NCBI GenBank assembly: GCA_031267645.1
Contig: JAIRYW010000012.1
Location: forward strand, 1 to 42,200
Reading direction: 5' to 3'
DNA: 42,200 nt
Origin: Propionibacteriaceae bacterium
Lineage (GTDB): Bacteria; Actinomycetota; Actinomycetes; Propionibacteriales; Propionibacteriaceae
This document shows, piece after piece, positions 1 to 7,023 of this stretch (positions are counted from its first letter, which is position 1; each line of letters starts with the position of its first letter). The notes below the pieces were generated by a model. It was not told where the DNA came from and did not search any database. It saw nothing but the letters and a program-made list of their open reading frames with translations. The position numbers and the translations under genes were made by a program.

Positions 1-778
1 CATGACCGAGACGGCCGGCGGCGTGGTCTACGACGGCCGCCCCCTGCCCGGCGTCAGCCTCCATCTGACCGATCTGGACCCCTGGGCCGACCTGGCTCCG
101 GACGGCCCCGCTCTGACCGGCCCGGCCCAGGACGACCCAGCCCCGGCCGACCTGACTTCGGCCGGCCCAACCCCGGCTGATCCGGCTCAGAACGGCCTGA
201 CTTCGAGCGGTCCCGATCCAACCTCGGCCGACCCGACCTCGACCCCGGCCGCCCCGGCCTGGGCGGTCCGGCCGGCCCGGCCCCGACCGCCCGGCCAGGT
301 CGGGCGAGTCGTCATCGTCACACCGACCTGTTGTCTGGGCTACCACGGTCGTCCCCGCGACAGCGCCGCCGTCGTGGCCGGCTCGGCCTTCCTGACCTCG
401 GACCGGGGGATGATCGACCCCGACGGCCGTCTCCATCTGGTCGGCCGGGTCGACCAGGTGGTGCAGTCGGGCGGCGTCGACGTCGACCTGGACCGCTTGC
501 AGGACCATCTCGACCAGGTCTTCGGTCCGCACCGCCTGGTCGCTTTCGCCGCCCCCGACCCCCGCTGGGGGGCCCGCGTCTTGGTCGCTTCCCGCCAGGC
601 CATCAGCCTCGACCGGATCGAGCGCGGCCTGGGCCGGCGGGTCTCGGCGGCGGGGCGGCCGCGTGGTCTGTTGACGGTCGAGCGGTGGCCGCGGACCGAA
701 TCCGGTAAGGTCGACCGACGGCAACTGAGCCTGATGTGGGGAGAGGCGGGCGATGGCGACGGCGACGCAATGGATTGA
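1..778 (+). CDS. menE: o-succinylbenzoate--CoA ligase, C-terminal part (cut by window edge)
   Basis: This is the C-terminal part of an acyl-adenylate-forming ligase. The family activates o-succinylbenzoate with ATP and CoA in menaquinone synthesis. The first codon read, at base 2, is the Met of the conserved (Y)GMTET motif, so it is internal and the real start lies left of the window. Visible motifs are MTET, SDRGMIDPDGRLHLVGRVDQ (the Asp-containing hinge region) and the C-terminal PRTESGKVDRRQL, whose Lys is the usual adenylation lysine. The stretch VYDGRPLPGVS after MTET fits MenE. The assignment rests mainly on position directly before menA-menC-menD. Residues of about 27-85 of the visible part (roughly bases 80-260) form an Ala/Pro/Asp/Thr-rich low-complexity insert that is not part of the family core. 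The gene ends 26 nt inside menA. Confidence 0.85.
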   Translation, partial: MTETAGGVVYDGRPLPGVSLHLTDLDPWADLAPDGPALTGPAQDDPAPADLTSAGPTPADPAQNGLTSSGPDPTSADPTSTPAAPAWAVRPARPRPPGQVGRVVIVTPTCCLGYHGRPRDSAAVVAGSAFLTSDRGMIDPDGRLHLVGRVDQVVQSGGVDVDLDRLQDHLDQVFGPHRLVAFAAPDPRWGARVLVASRQAISLDRIERGLGRRVSAAGRPRGLLTVERWPRTESGKVDRRQLSLMWGEAGDGDGDAMD

Positions 779-1688
779 GGGCGCCCGCCCTCGTACCCTG
801 CCGGCCGCCGTGGCCCCGGTCGTGGCCGGTTCGGGGCTGGCCTGGTTCGTCGGCTCCTTCTCGGTCGGGAAGGCCCTGCTCTGCCTGGTCGTGGCCGTGT
901 CCATCCAGATCGGCTGCAACTACGCCAACGACTACTCCGACGGCGTCCGCGGTTCGGACGCCGACCGGGTCGGGCCGTTCCGCCTGGTCGGCTCCGGGGC
1001 GGTGGCGCCGGGTCGGGTCCGGGCCATGGCTTGGGCCTGGTTCGGCTTCGCTTGCCTGGCCGGCCTGGTGCTGGTGGCCGCCTGCGGGCACTGGTGGCTG
1101 ATCGGCCTGGGGGCGGCTTGTGTGGCCGCCGCCTGGTTCTACACCGGCGGCCGGCGGCCTTATGGATACGCCGGCTGGGGCGAGTTCTTCGTCTTCGTCT
1201 TCTTCGGCTTGGTGGCCTCCATCGGCACCGCTTATGTCCAGGACGCCTGGGCCGCCCAGCCGCCGGAGTGGGTCGACCCCGACGCCTGGTCGGCCATGCG
1301 GGCGGCCTTCTCGGGGGCCGCGGCGGCCAGCGCCGTGGCCATGGGCTGCCTGGCCACCGCCATCTTGGTCACCAACAATCTGCGTGATCTGCAGGGCGAC
1401 GCCCGGGTCGGCAAACGTACCTTGGCCACCCGGATGGGCGATCGGGCCACCCGCTGGTTCGACATCGCCTTGGTGGCGATGGCTGGTCTGGCCGTCGTGG
1501 TGGCGGCCGCCTTGTCGACCTGGTGGGTGCTGGTCGGTCTGGCCGGTCTGATCCCCTTGATCCGGCCCAGCGGCCAGGTCCTGGCCCGGGCCAGCGGCCG
1601 CGATTTGATCGCCGTGTTGCGTCTGACCGGGGTGTCGGAGTTCGTCGTGGCCGTCGGTATGACCCTCGGCTGGGTGATCGGGCGCTGA
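753..1688 (+). CDS. menA: 1,4-dihydroxy-2-naphthoate polyprenyltransferase
   Basis: This 311-residue integral membrane prenyltransferase of the UbiA superfamily attaches the polyprenyl chain to 1,4-dihydroxy-2-naphthoate, giving demethylmenaquinone. Two Asp-rich motifs that bind the Mg-diphosphate substrate are visible: NYANDYSDGVRGSD at about residues 56-69 and NNLRDLQGD at about 208-216. The GGRRPYGYAGWGE segment (about 132-144) is typical of MenA. Multiple hydrophobic helices span the protein. The ATG at 753 lies within the end of menE (26-nt overlap) and follows the purine-rich GGGGAGAGGCGGG, which suggests translational coupling. The stop is 1 nt before menC. Length and motifs match the family well. 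Confidence 0.95.
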   Translation: MATATQWIEGARPRTLPAAVAPVVAGSGLAWFVGSFSVGKALLCLVVAVSIQIGCNYANDYSDGVRGSDADRVGPFRLVGSGAVAPGRVRAMAWAWFGFACLAGLVLVAACGHWWLIGLGAACVAAAWFYTGGRRPYGYAGWGEFFVFVFFGLVASIGTAYVQDAWAAQPPEWVDPDAWSAMRAAFSGAAAASAVAMGCLATAILVTNNLRDLQGDARVGKRTLATRMGDRATRWFDIALVAMAGLAVVVAAALSTWWVLVGLAGLIPLIRPSGQVLARASGRDLIAVLRLTGVSEFVVAVGMTLGWVIGR

Positions 1689-1689
1689 C

Positions 1690-2703
1690 ATGTCCAACCG
1701 CCCTCTGGCCCCGCCCGAAGCCGTCGTCTACGACATCCCGTTGCGGCTGCCCTTCCGGGGCCAGACCCGGCGCCGGGGCATGGTTTGGCCCAGTCCGGCC
1801 GGCTGGGTCGAGTGGAGCCCCTTCCCGGACTACGGCCCGGCCGAGGCCGCCCGCTGGCTGCGTTCGGCCACCGAGTCGGCCCGTCGGGGTTGGCCCGCCC
1901 CCCGCCGCCGCCGGGTGCCGGTCAACGCCATCGTGCCGGCGGTCGAGCCCCAGATCGCTCATGATCTGGTGGTCGCCGCCGGCTGCGCCACGGCCAAGGT
2001 CAAGGTGGCCCAGGCCGGGCACCGCCTGGCCCAGGATTTGGAGCGCGTCGAAGCCGTCCGGCAGGCCCTCGGCCCGGCCGGCCGGCTGCGTTTGGACGCC
2101 AATGGCGGTTGGTCTTTGGAGGAGGCCGAGCGGGCCCTGGTCCAGTTGGCCCGCTTCGATCTGGAATACGTCGAGCAGCCCTGCGCCAGCCTGGCCGATC
2201 TGGCCCGGCTGCGCCGTCGCCTGGTCCGCCGCGACGTCCTGATCGCGGCCGACGAGTCGATCCGGCGGGCTCCCGACCCGCTCCAGGTGGTGGCCGAGCG
2301 GGCCTGCGACGTGGCCGTGTTGAAGGTCCAACCGCTGGGCGGGGTCTGGCGTTGTCTGGAATTGGCCGAGCGGTTGGGTCTGCCGGTGGTGGTGTCCTCG
2401 GCGGTCGAGAGTTCGATCGGCCTGGCCGCCGGTCTGGCGCTGGCGACCGCCCTGCCGGAGTTGCCCTACGCCTGTGGGCTGGGCACGGCCAGCCTGCTGG
2501 AGGGCGATCTGGTGGACACGCCTCTGATCCCTCAGCGGGGTTGGCTCGAGCTCCGGCCGGTCGGGCTCGACCCGGTTCGGGCCGAGCTGTGGCGGGCCGA
2601 CCCGGCTCTGGCGGCGGCTTGGTGGGACCGTTTGGCCCGGGCCGGACGGGCCGATCCGGCCGATTTCGACCGGCTGGACGCCGGACCGGGAGGCCAATCG
2701 TGA
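1690..2703 (+). CDS. menC: o-succinylbenzoate synthase
   Basis: This 337-residue enolase-superfamily enzyme dehydrates SHCHC to o-succinylbenzoate, the substrate of MenE. The barrel motifs are all present: TAKVKVAQAG with the catalytic Lys pair (K103, K105), LRLDANGGW (metal ligand D136), LEYVEQPC (metal ligand E162), IAADES (metal ligand D188) and VLKVQPLGG (K212, the opposite catalytic Lys). The N-terminal cap domain is short, as in actinobacterial MenC proteins. The ATG is 1 nt after the menA stop. The stop TGA overlaps the GTG start of menD (GTGA), so all four men genes form one translationally coupled transcript. Confidence 0.94.
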   Translation: MSNRPLAPPEAVVYDIPLRLPFRGQTRRRGMVWPSPAGWVEWSPFPDYGPAEAARWLRSATESARRGWPAPRRRRVPVNAIVPAVEPQIAHDLVVAAGCATAKVKVAQAGHRLAQDLERVEAVRQALGPAGRLRLDANGGWSLEEAERALVQLARFDLEYVEQPCASLADLARLRRRLVRRDVLIAADESIRRAPDPLQVVAERACDVAVLKVQPLGGVWRCLELAERLGLPVVVSSAVESSIGLAAGLALATALPELPYACGLGTASLLEGDLVDTPLIPQRGWLELRPVGLDPVRAELWRADPALAAAWWDRLARAGRADPADFDRLDAGPGGQS

Positions 2704-4367
2704 CCGATCTGCTCAACCAACCGCCCAATCTGGCCATGTTGGCCGGCGCCGTCGTGATCGACGAGCTGATCGCCCTGGGGGTGTCCGAGGTCGTGCTCTG
2801 TCCCGGTTCGCGCAGCGCCCCCTTGGCTTACGCCGCTTGGGCCGGCGATCAGGCCGGCCGCCTGCGTCTGTGGGTGCGGGCCGAGGAGCGTTCGGCCGCC
2901 TACTTCGCCCTCGGCTTGGCCAAGGCTTCGGGCCGGGCCGTGGCCGTGGTCACGACCTCCGGCACGGCCGTGGCCAACCTGGCGCCGGCCCTGTTGGAGG
3001 CCCGTCACGCCGGCCTGCCCCTGGTGGCTTGCACGGCCGACCGTCCGGCCAGTCTGGTCGGCACCGGGGCCAATCAGACCACCGACCAGCTCTCCCTGCT
3101 GGCCCCGCTGGTTCTGAGCACCATCCGGGTGGTCTCGACCGAGGCCGCTCCGGCGGCCTGGCGCCAGGCCGTCCGCCGGGCCGTGGTGACGGCCGAAGGT
3201 CGGCTCAGCCGCCAACCCGGCCCAGTTCATGTCAATGTCGAGTTGACTCCTCCGTTGGTGGGCGATCCGGGGCCGCTGCCCTTGGGCGGCCCTTTCCGGC
3301 TCGATCCGGCTCCGCCGCCCCGCCCGGTCCGGCTCGACTCCGGCCCCCGCACCGTGGTGGTGGCCGGCGACCTGCCGCCGCGGGTGGGACGCGATTGGGC
3401 CGGTCGGGCCGAACGGGCCGGTCTGCCCCTGTTGGCCGAGCCCAGCAGCAACGCCCGTTCTGGAACGGCCGCCATCCGCTTCGCCCGCTTGCTCACCCCC
3501 GAACTGGGCCGCGCCATCGAACGGGTGGTGCTGGTCGGACGCCCCACCCTGTCCCGGCCCATCCTCGGTCTGCTGGCCCGGGCCGATCTGGAGATCGTGG
3601 CGGTGGCTCCCGGGGCCAGCTGGGTCGATCCCGGTTGGGCCGTCTCCCAGGTCGTGCCCGACCTCAGCCTGGCGGTGGGCGACCCGGCCTGGTTGGCCGC
3701 CTGGCGGCGGGCCGACCGCCGTCTGGCCGAGGCCGCCGACCCCTTGGTCTGGGACGGGCCGGAGCTGAACGGCCCCACTCTGGCCGCCATCGTGGCGGAC
3801 GGCTTGACCGACCAGGACAACCTGGTCTTGGGCTCCTCCCAGCCCATCCGGGACGCCGACCTGGCCCCCATCTCGGACCTGCCGCCGCAGGTCTGGGCCA
3901 ACCGCGGCCAGGCCGGCATCGACGGCGTCATCGCCACCGCCTTCGGCTTGGCCGCCGCCAGCGGCCGGGCCACCACCGCCCTGATGGGCGACCTGACCTT
4001 CCTACACGACTTGCCCGCCCTGATCACCCCCACCTTGGAACGGCGCCTCGACCTGCGCCTGGTGGTGGCCGACGACGACGGCGGGTCGATCTTCGCCGGC
4101 CTCGAGTACGGCGCCGGCCCGGCCCGGCTGGGGCACTGGGCGGACGCCTTCGAACGCTGCTTCGCCGTGCCCGTGGGCCAGGACCTGGCCCGCCTCGGGG
4201 CCGCCTTGGGCTGTCGGGTCGAGCGGGTCGACGACCCGTCCGCCCTGCGCCAGGCCCTGGCCGCTCCCAGCTCCGGCAGGCATCTGATCGTGGCCTCCCT
4301 TAGGCGCGACGACCGGCCTGGTTTGGAGGCCCAGCTGACCAGGCTGGCCCACCGGGCGGTCGCCTGA
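2700..4367 (+). CDS. menD: 2-succinyl-5-enolpyruvyl-6-hydroxy-3-cyclohexene-1-carboxylate synthase (SEPHCHC synthase)
   Basis: This ThDP-dependent enzyme adds the succinyl semialdehyde unit from 2-oxoglutarate to isochorismate, the first committed step of the Men pathway. From the GTG at 2700 the protein has 555 residues, the normal MenD length. The frame stays open much further upstream, but that stretch lies inside menC and has no MenD similarity. Visible motifs are CPGSRSAPL (about 34-42), RAEERSAAYFALGLAKASG with the ThDP-activating Glu (about E63), TTSGTAVANL, and the C-terminal cofactor motif GDLTFLHDLPAL. The start overlaps the menC stop by 4 nt (GTGA). A small hairpin follows the stop. 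Confidence 0.95.
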   Translation: MTDLLNQPPNLAMLAGAVVIDELIALGVSEVVLCPGSRSAPLAYAAWAGDQAGRLRLWVRAEERSAAYFALGLAKASGRAVAVVTTSGTAVANLAPALLEARHAGLPLVACTADRPASLVGTGANQTTDQLSLLAPLVLSTIRVVSTEAAPAAWRQAVRRAVVTAEGRLSRQPGPVHVNVELTPPLVGDPGPLPLGGPFRLDPAPPPRPVRLDSGPRTVVVAGDLPPRVGRDWAGRAERAGLPLLAEPSSNARSGTAAIRFARLLTPELGRAIERVVLVGRPTLSRPILGLLARADLEIVAVAPGASWVDPGWAVSQVVPDLSLAVGDPAWLAAWRRADRRLAEAADPLVWDGPELNGPTLAAIVADGLTDQDNLVLGSSQPIRDADLAPISDLPPQVWANRGQAGIDGVIATAFGLAAASGRATTALMGDLTFLHDLPALITPTLERRLDLRLVVADDDGGSIFAGLEYGAGPARLGHWADAFERCFAVPVGQDLARLGAALGCRVERVDDPSALRQALAAPSSGRHLIVASLRRDDRPGLEAQLTRLAHRAVA

Positions 4368-4372
4368 GCGGA

Positions 4373-4387
4373 GCGGCTTCCAGCCGC
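4373..4387 (+). terminator. Possible hairpin terminator after menD
   Basis: A perfect 6-bp inverted repeat, GCGGCT-TCC-AGCCGC, begins 5 nt after the menD stop. No T-run follows, as is common in high-GC actinobacteria. It could end the men transcript or only stabilise its 3' end. The stem is short and GC-rich dyads are frequent at this base composition, so confidence is low. Confidence 0.3.
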
Positions 4388-4464
4388 CGTCCCCACCGCC
4401 TCGCCCGGTCCGCCTTGCCTGGTCCGCCGGTCCGTCCGGCCGGGTCTCACGGCGGGTCGTCTGG

Positions 4465-5424
4465 GTGAGGCAGACTGGGGCGGTGCGCAGCGTCCTCATC
4501 GTCATCTTGGCGGCCGTCCTCTTCGGCACCACCGGCACGACTGGCAGCTTCGCCCCCGCCGGGGCCAGCCCGCTCAGCGTCGGCGCCGCCCGGATGGTGG
4601 CCGGCGGGGCTCTGATGGCACTGGTGGGCTGGCTCAACTGGCGCCGCCGGGCCGCCGTCGCTCCCGGTCCGGCCCGACCCGATCCGACCCGGCCCGATCC
4701 GACCGGGCCGGCCCTTCCCCCTCAGTCGAACCGGGTCGCGCTCCCGACCTGGCTGGCCCTGGCCGGGGCCGGTTTCGGCATGGCGGCCTACCAGTGGACC
4801 TTCTTCGCCGGCGTGCGGGCCAACGGAGTGGCCGTCGGCACCATCGTCACGCTGGGGGCTAGTCCGCTCTGGGCCGGGCTGTTCGAGTGGCTGATCCGAG
4901 GCCGGTCGCCGCGGCGGCCCTGGTTGATCGCCACCGGGCTGGCCGTGGTCGGAGTGGTTTTGTTGTCCGGCGGGTCGGCCGAGGTCGATTTCGGCGGCGT
5001 CGCCCTGTCCGCCACCGCCGGGGCGGCTTACGCCCTCGAACTGGTCATGATGAAGATCCCGCTGGATCGGGGCTGGTCCTCCTCCGACGCCGTCAGCTGG
5101 GTCATGGGCCTGGCCGGCTTGGCCTCGGCGCCGGTCTTGATCTGGACCGACACCGCTTGGCTGGCCACCTGGCGCGGGGCGGCCGTGGTGGGCTGGCTCA
5201 GCCTGGTCACCATCGTAGTGGCGTACCAACTGCTGGCCGTCGGGTTGAAGCGTCTGCCCGCCGCCACCATCACCACTTTGACCTTGGCCGAGCCGGCCAC
5301 CGCCACTCTGCTCGGCCTGATCGTGCTGCAGGAGCGTCTGACCCAGGCCGGGCTGGCCGGCGTCGTCGTCATCGTGGCCGGCTTGGCGGTGCTGGCTCTG
5401 GCCGAACGCCGCCCCCGGCCCTGA
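4465..5424 (+). CDS. EamA/DMT-family transporter
   Basis: This 319-residue membrane protein has about ten hydrophobic segments arranged as two EamA-like halves, typical of the drug/metabolite transporter superfamily. Supporting segments are the N-terminal FGTTGTTGSFAPAGASPLSV, the GTIVTLGASPLWAGLFE region in the first half, and TLTLAEPATATLLGLIVLQE near the C-terminus, a hallmark of EamA repeats. The substrate cannot be told from sequence. GTG at 4465 is used here; GTG at 4483 (18 nt downstream, in frame) is an equally possible start and neither has a strong ribosome-binding site. A loop at about residues 67-85 holds the five-residue repeat RPDPT twice. The gene is separated from menD by 97 bp and converges on menG. 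Confidence 0.85.
   Translation: MRQTGAVRSVLIVILAAVLFGTTGTTGSFAPAGASPLSVGAARMVAGGALMALVGWLNWRRRAAVAPGPARPDPTRPDPTGPALPPQSNRVALPTWLALAGAGFGMAAYQWTFFAGVRANGVAVGTIVTLGASPLWAGLFEWLIRGRSPRRPWLIATGLAVVGVVLLSGGSAEVDFGGVALSATAGAAYALELVMMKIPLDRGWSSSDAVSWVMGLAGLASAPVLIWTDTAWLATWRGAAVVGWLSLVTIVVAYQLLAVGLKRLPAATITTLTLAEPATATLLGLIVLQERLTQAGLAGVVVIVAGLAVLALAERRPRP
4678..4704 (+). repeat. 15-bp tandem repeat in the EamA gene
   Basis: The 12-bp core CCCGATCCGACC occurs twice with a 15-bp period, encoding two RPDPT units in a cytoplasmic or linker loop between the first transmembrane helices. It resembles the low-complexity inserts in menE and nuoJ in this window. Confidence 0.7.
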
Positions 5425-5493
5425 CGGCTGGCCGGCCCCACCGAGTCCGGTCCGGAGGGGCGGCGAGTCCCATGCCAGCCGGTCAGGGCCGGG
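5414..5493. terminator. Long inverted repeat between convergent genes (probable bidirectional terminator)
   Basis: The left arm CCCGGCCCTGACGGCTGGC (5414-5432) and the right arm GCCAGCCGGTCAGGGCCGGG (5474-5493) are reverse complements apart from one extra base. The 41-nt loop contains a possible inner GCCCC/GGGGC stem. The left arm includes the stop codon of the EamA gene. The structure sits between that gene and the oppositely oriented menG, where a bidirectional terminator is expected. No T-run is present. The pairing is seen directly; the function is inferred. Confidence 0.6.
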
Positions 5494-5559
5494 AGAGATG
5501 GGGTCTGAGGACGGGGGAACGCACGCCCCGGGCCACTGGCCCGAGTGGTACCTCGCCGG

Positions 5560-6279
5560 TCAGCCCCGGCGGGCTCGGTGCAGGGCGACCACGCCGCCGG
5601 TCAGGTTGCGCCATTCGACGGCGCTCCAGCCGGCTTGGCTGATCATTTCGGCCACCCCGGCTTGGTCGGGCCAGTCCAGGATCGATTCGGTCAGATAGAC
5701 GTAGGCGGCCGGGTCGGAGGAGGCCAGAGCGGCCAGCTTGGGCATCGCCCGGCGCAACCACCCCTCGTACAACCGCCGCCACAGCGCGTTGACCGGTTTC
5801 GAGAACTCGCAGACCACCAGGCTGCCGTCCGGGCGCACCACCCGTCTCAGCTCGCCCAGGGCCGCCACCGGGTCGACCATGTTGCGCAGGCCGAAGGAGC
5901 AGGTGGCGGCGTCGAAGGTCTGATCGGCGAAGGGCAGGGCCAGGGCGTCGCCCTGCACGAAAGGCAGACGACGGTGGTGGCGCCGCCCCCACTGGACCAT
6001 GCCGAAGCTGAGATCGACCGCCACCACGCGCGCGCCGGCCCGTTCCAGCGGTCGGGCGGAGGCTCCGGTGCCGGCCGCCAGGTCCAGCATCAGCTCGCCT
6101 GACCGGGGCTCCAACGCCCCCACCAGGGCGGCCCGCCAACGGCGGTCTTGGCCCAGGGAGGCCAACGAGTTCATACGGTCGTAGCGCCGGGCCACCGCGT
6201 CGAACATCCCCGCCACTTCGGCCGGTCGTTTGGACAGGTCGGCTCTAGCCGCGTCGGATCCCGGGGAAGGCTGCGTCAC
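5560..6279 (-). CDS. menG: Demethylmenaquinone methyltransferase
   Basis: This 239-residue SAM-dependent methyltransferase of the UbiE/MenG family makes the last methylation, from demethylmenaquinone to menaquinone. It shows the family signature YDRMNSLASLGQDRRWR (about 33-49), the SAM-binding LDLAAGTGASARPLE (about 65-79), VDLSFGMVQWG, and the C-terminal family motifs YVYLTESILDWPDQ and NLTGGVVALHRA. The start is GTG (complement of 6277-6279), in agreement with the conserved family N-terminus. Only MenG activity is expected, because no ubiquinone genes are present and the surrounding genes are for menaquinone. The gene is transcribed alone, against the men operon, and converges with the EamA gene. 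Confidence 0.94.
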   Translation of the reverse strand: MTQPSPGSDAARADLSKRPAEVAGMFDAVARRYDRMNSLASLGQDRRWRAALVGALEPRSGELMLDLAAGTGASARPLERAGARVVAVDLSFGMVQWGRRHHRRLPFVQGDALALPFADQTFDAATCSFGLRNMVDPVAALGELRRVVRPDGSLVVCEFSKPVNALWRRLYEGWLRRAMPKLAALASSDPAAYVYLTESILDWPDQAGVAEMISQAGWSAVEWRNLTGGVVALHRARRG

Positions 6280-6378
6280 GGCTCAAGCCTGCCATGTCCC
6301 AGGGCCCAGACCGGTCAGGACAGGCCCATCGGTTGAGGCGAGTCAGCCAGGTCTGGTCCGATGGGGGAGAATACGGAC

Positions 6379-7023
6379 ATGTCGAAGCCTCGTACGCCGG
6401 TCCTCAAAGTCTCCCATTTGACCAAGGCCTACGGGCCCCACGTCATCGTCAAGGACTTCTCGCTCGAGGTTTTCGGCGGCGAGGCGGTGGCCCTGACCGG
6501 TCGTAACGGGGCCGGCAAGTCGACCATTCTGCGTTGCCTGGTGGGGGCGGACCGGCCCGATTCCGGTCTGATCGAGGTCTGTGGCGAGAAACTGCGCGAG
6601 TCCAGCCCCACCATCCGGCGCCATCTGGCCACCGTCATCGACGACCTCGACTTCTTCCCCGACCTGTCGGTGGTCGAGCACCTCGACCTGCTGGCCCGGG
6701 CCCACGGCCTGCCCGACTGCGAGACCGCCGTCGACGCCGTCTTGCACGAGGTCGCCTTGGTGGCCCAGTCCGGCCAATTGCCCGACACCCTGTCCTCCGG
6801 CCAGCGCCGCCGCCTGGCCCTGGCCACCGCCTTCGTCCGGCCGCGCCAGCTGCTGGTCTTGGACGAGCCGGAGCAACGTCTCGACGTCGAGGGCGTCGAG
6901 TGGCTGGCCCAGCGTCTCAAGGCCGAGCGCGACCAGGGCTTGGCCATCGTCATGGCCAGCCACGAGCCCAGTCTGGTCGAGCGGGTGGCGACTAAGACGG
7001 TCCGGATTCAGGAGCGCCCGTGA
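6379..7023 (+). CDS. ABC transporter ATP-binding protein
   Basis: This 214-residue ABC ATPase has Walker A GRNGAGKST (41-49), signature LSSGQRRRLALA (from 138), Walker B LLVLDEP with the catalytic Glu next to it (158-164), and the switch His in ASHEP (H195). At the usual Q-loop position, VIDDLDFFPDLSV, Asp residues appear where a Gln is normally found, which is unusual. The ATG at 6379 is preferred over the in-frame ATG at 6361, because a GGGGGAGA ribosome-binding site lies about 8 nt before 6379 and conserved sequence starts there. The stop overlaps the GTG start of the next gene (GTGA). The two products therefore probably form one transporter. The substrate is unknown. Confidence 0.88.
   Translation: MSKPRTPVLKVSHLTKAYGPHVIVKDFSLEVFGGEAVALTGRNGAGKSTILRCLVGADRPDSGLIEVCGEKLRESSPTIRRHLATVIDDLDFFPDLSVVEHLDLLARAHGLPDCETAVDAVLHEVALVAQSGQLPDTLSSGQRRRLALATAFVRPRQLLVLDEPEQRLDVEGVEWLAQRLKAERDQGLAIVMASHEPSLVERVATKTVRIQERP

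Noticed and set aside
2109-2699. Upstream extension of menD by 197 codons
   Set aside because: It is the out-of-frame reading of menC. The GTG at 2700 overlaps the menC stop in a typical coupling arrangement and gives normal MenD length.
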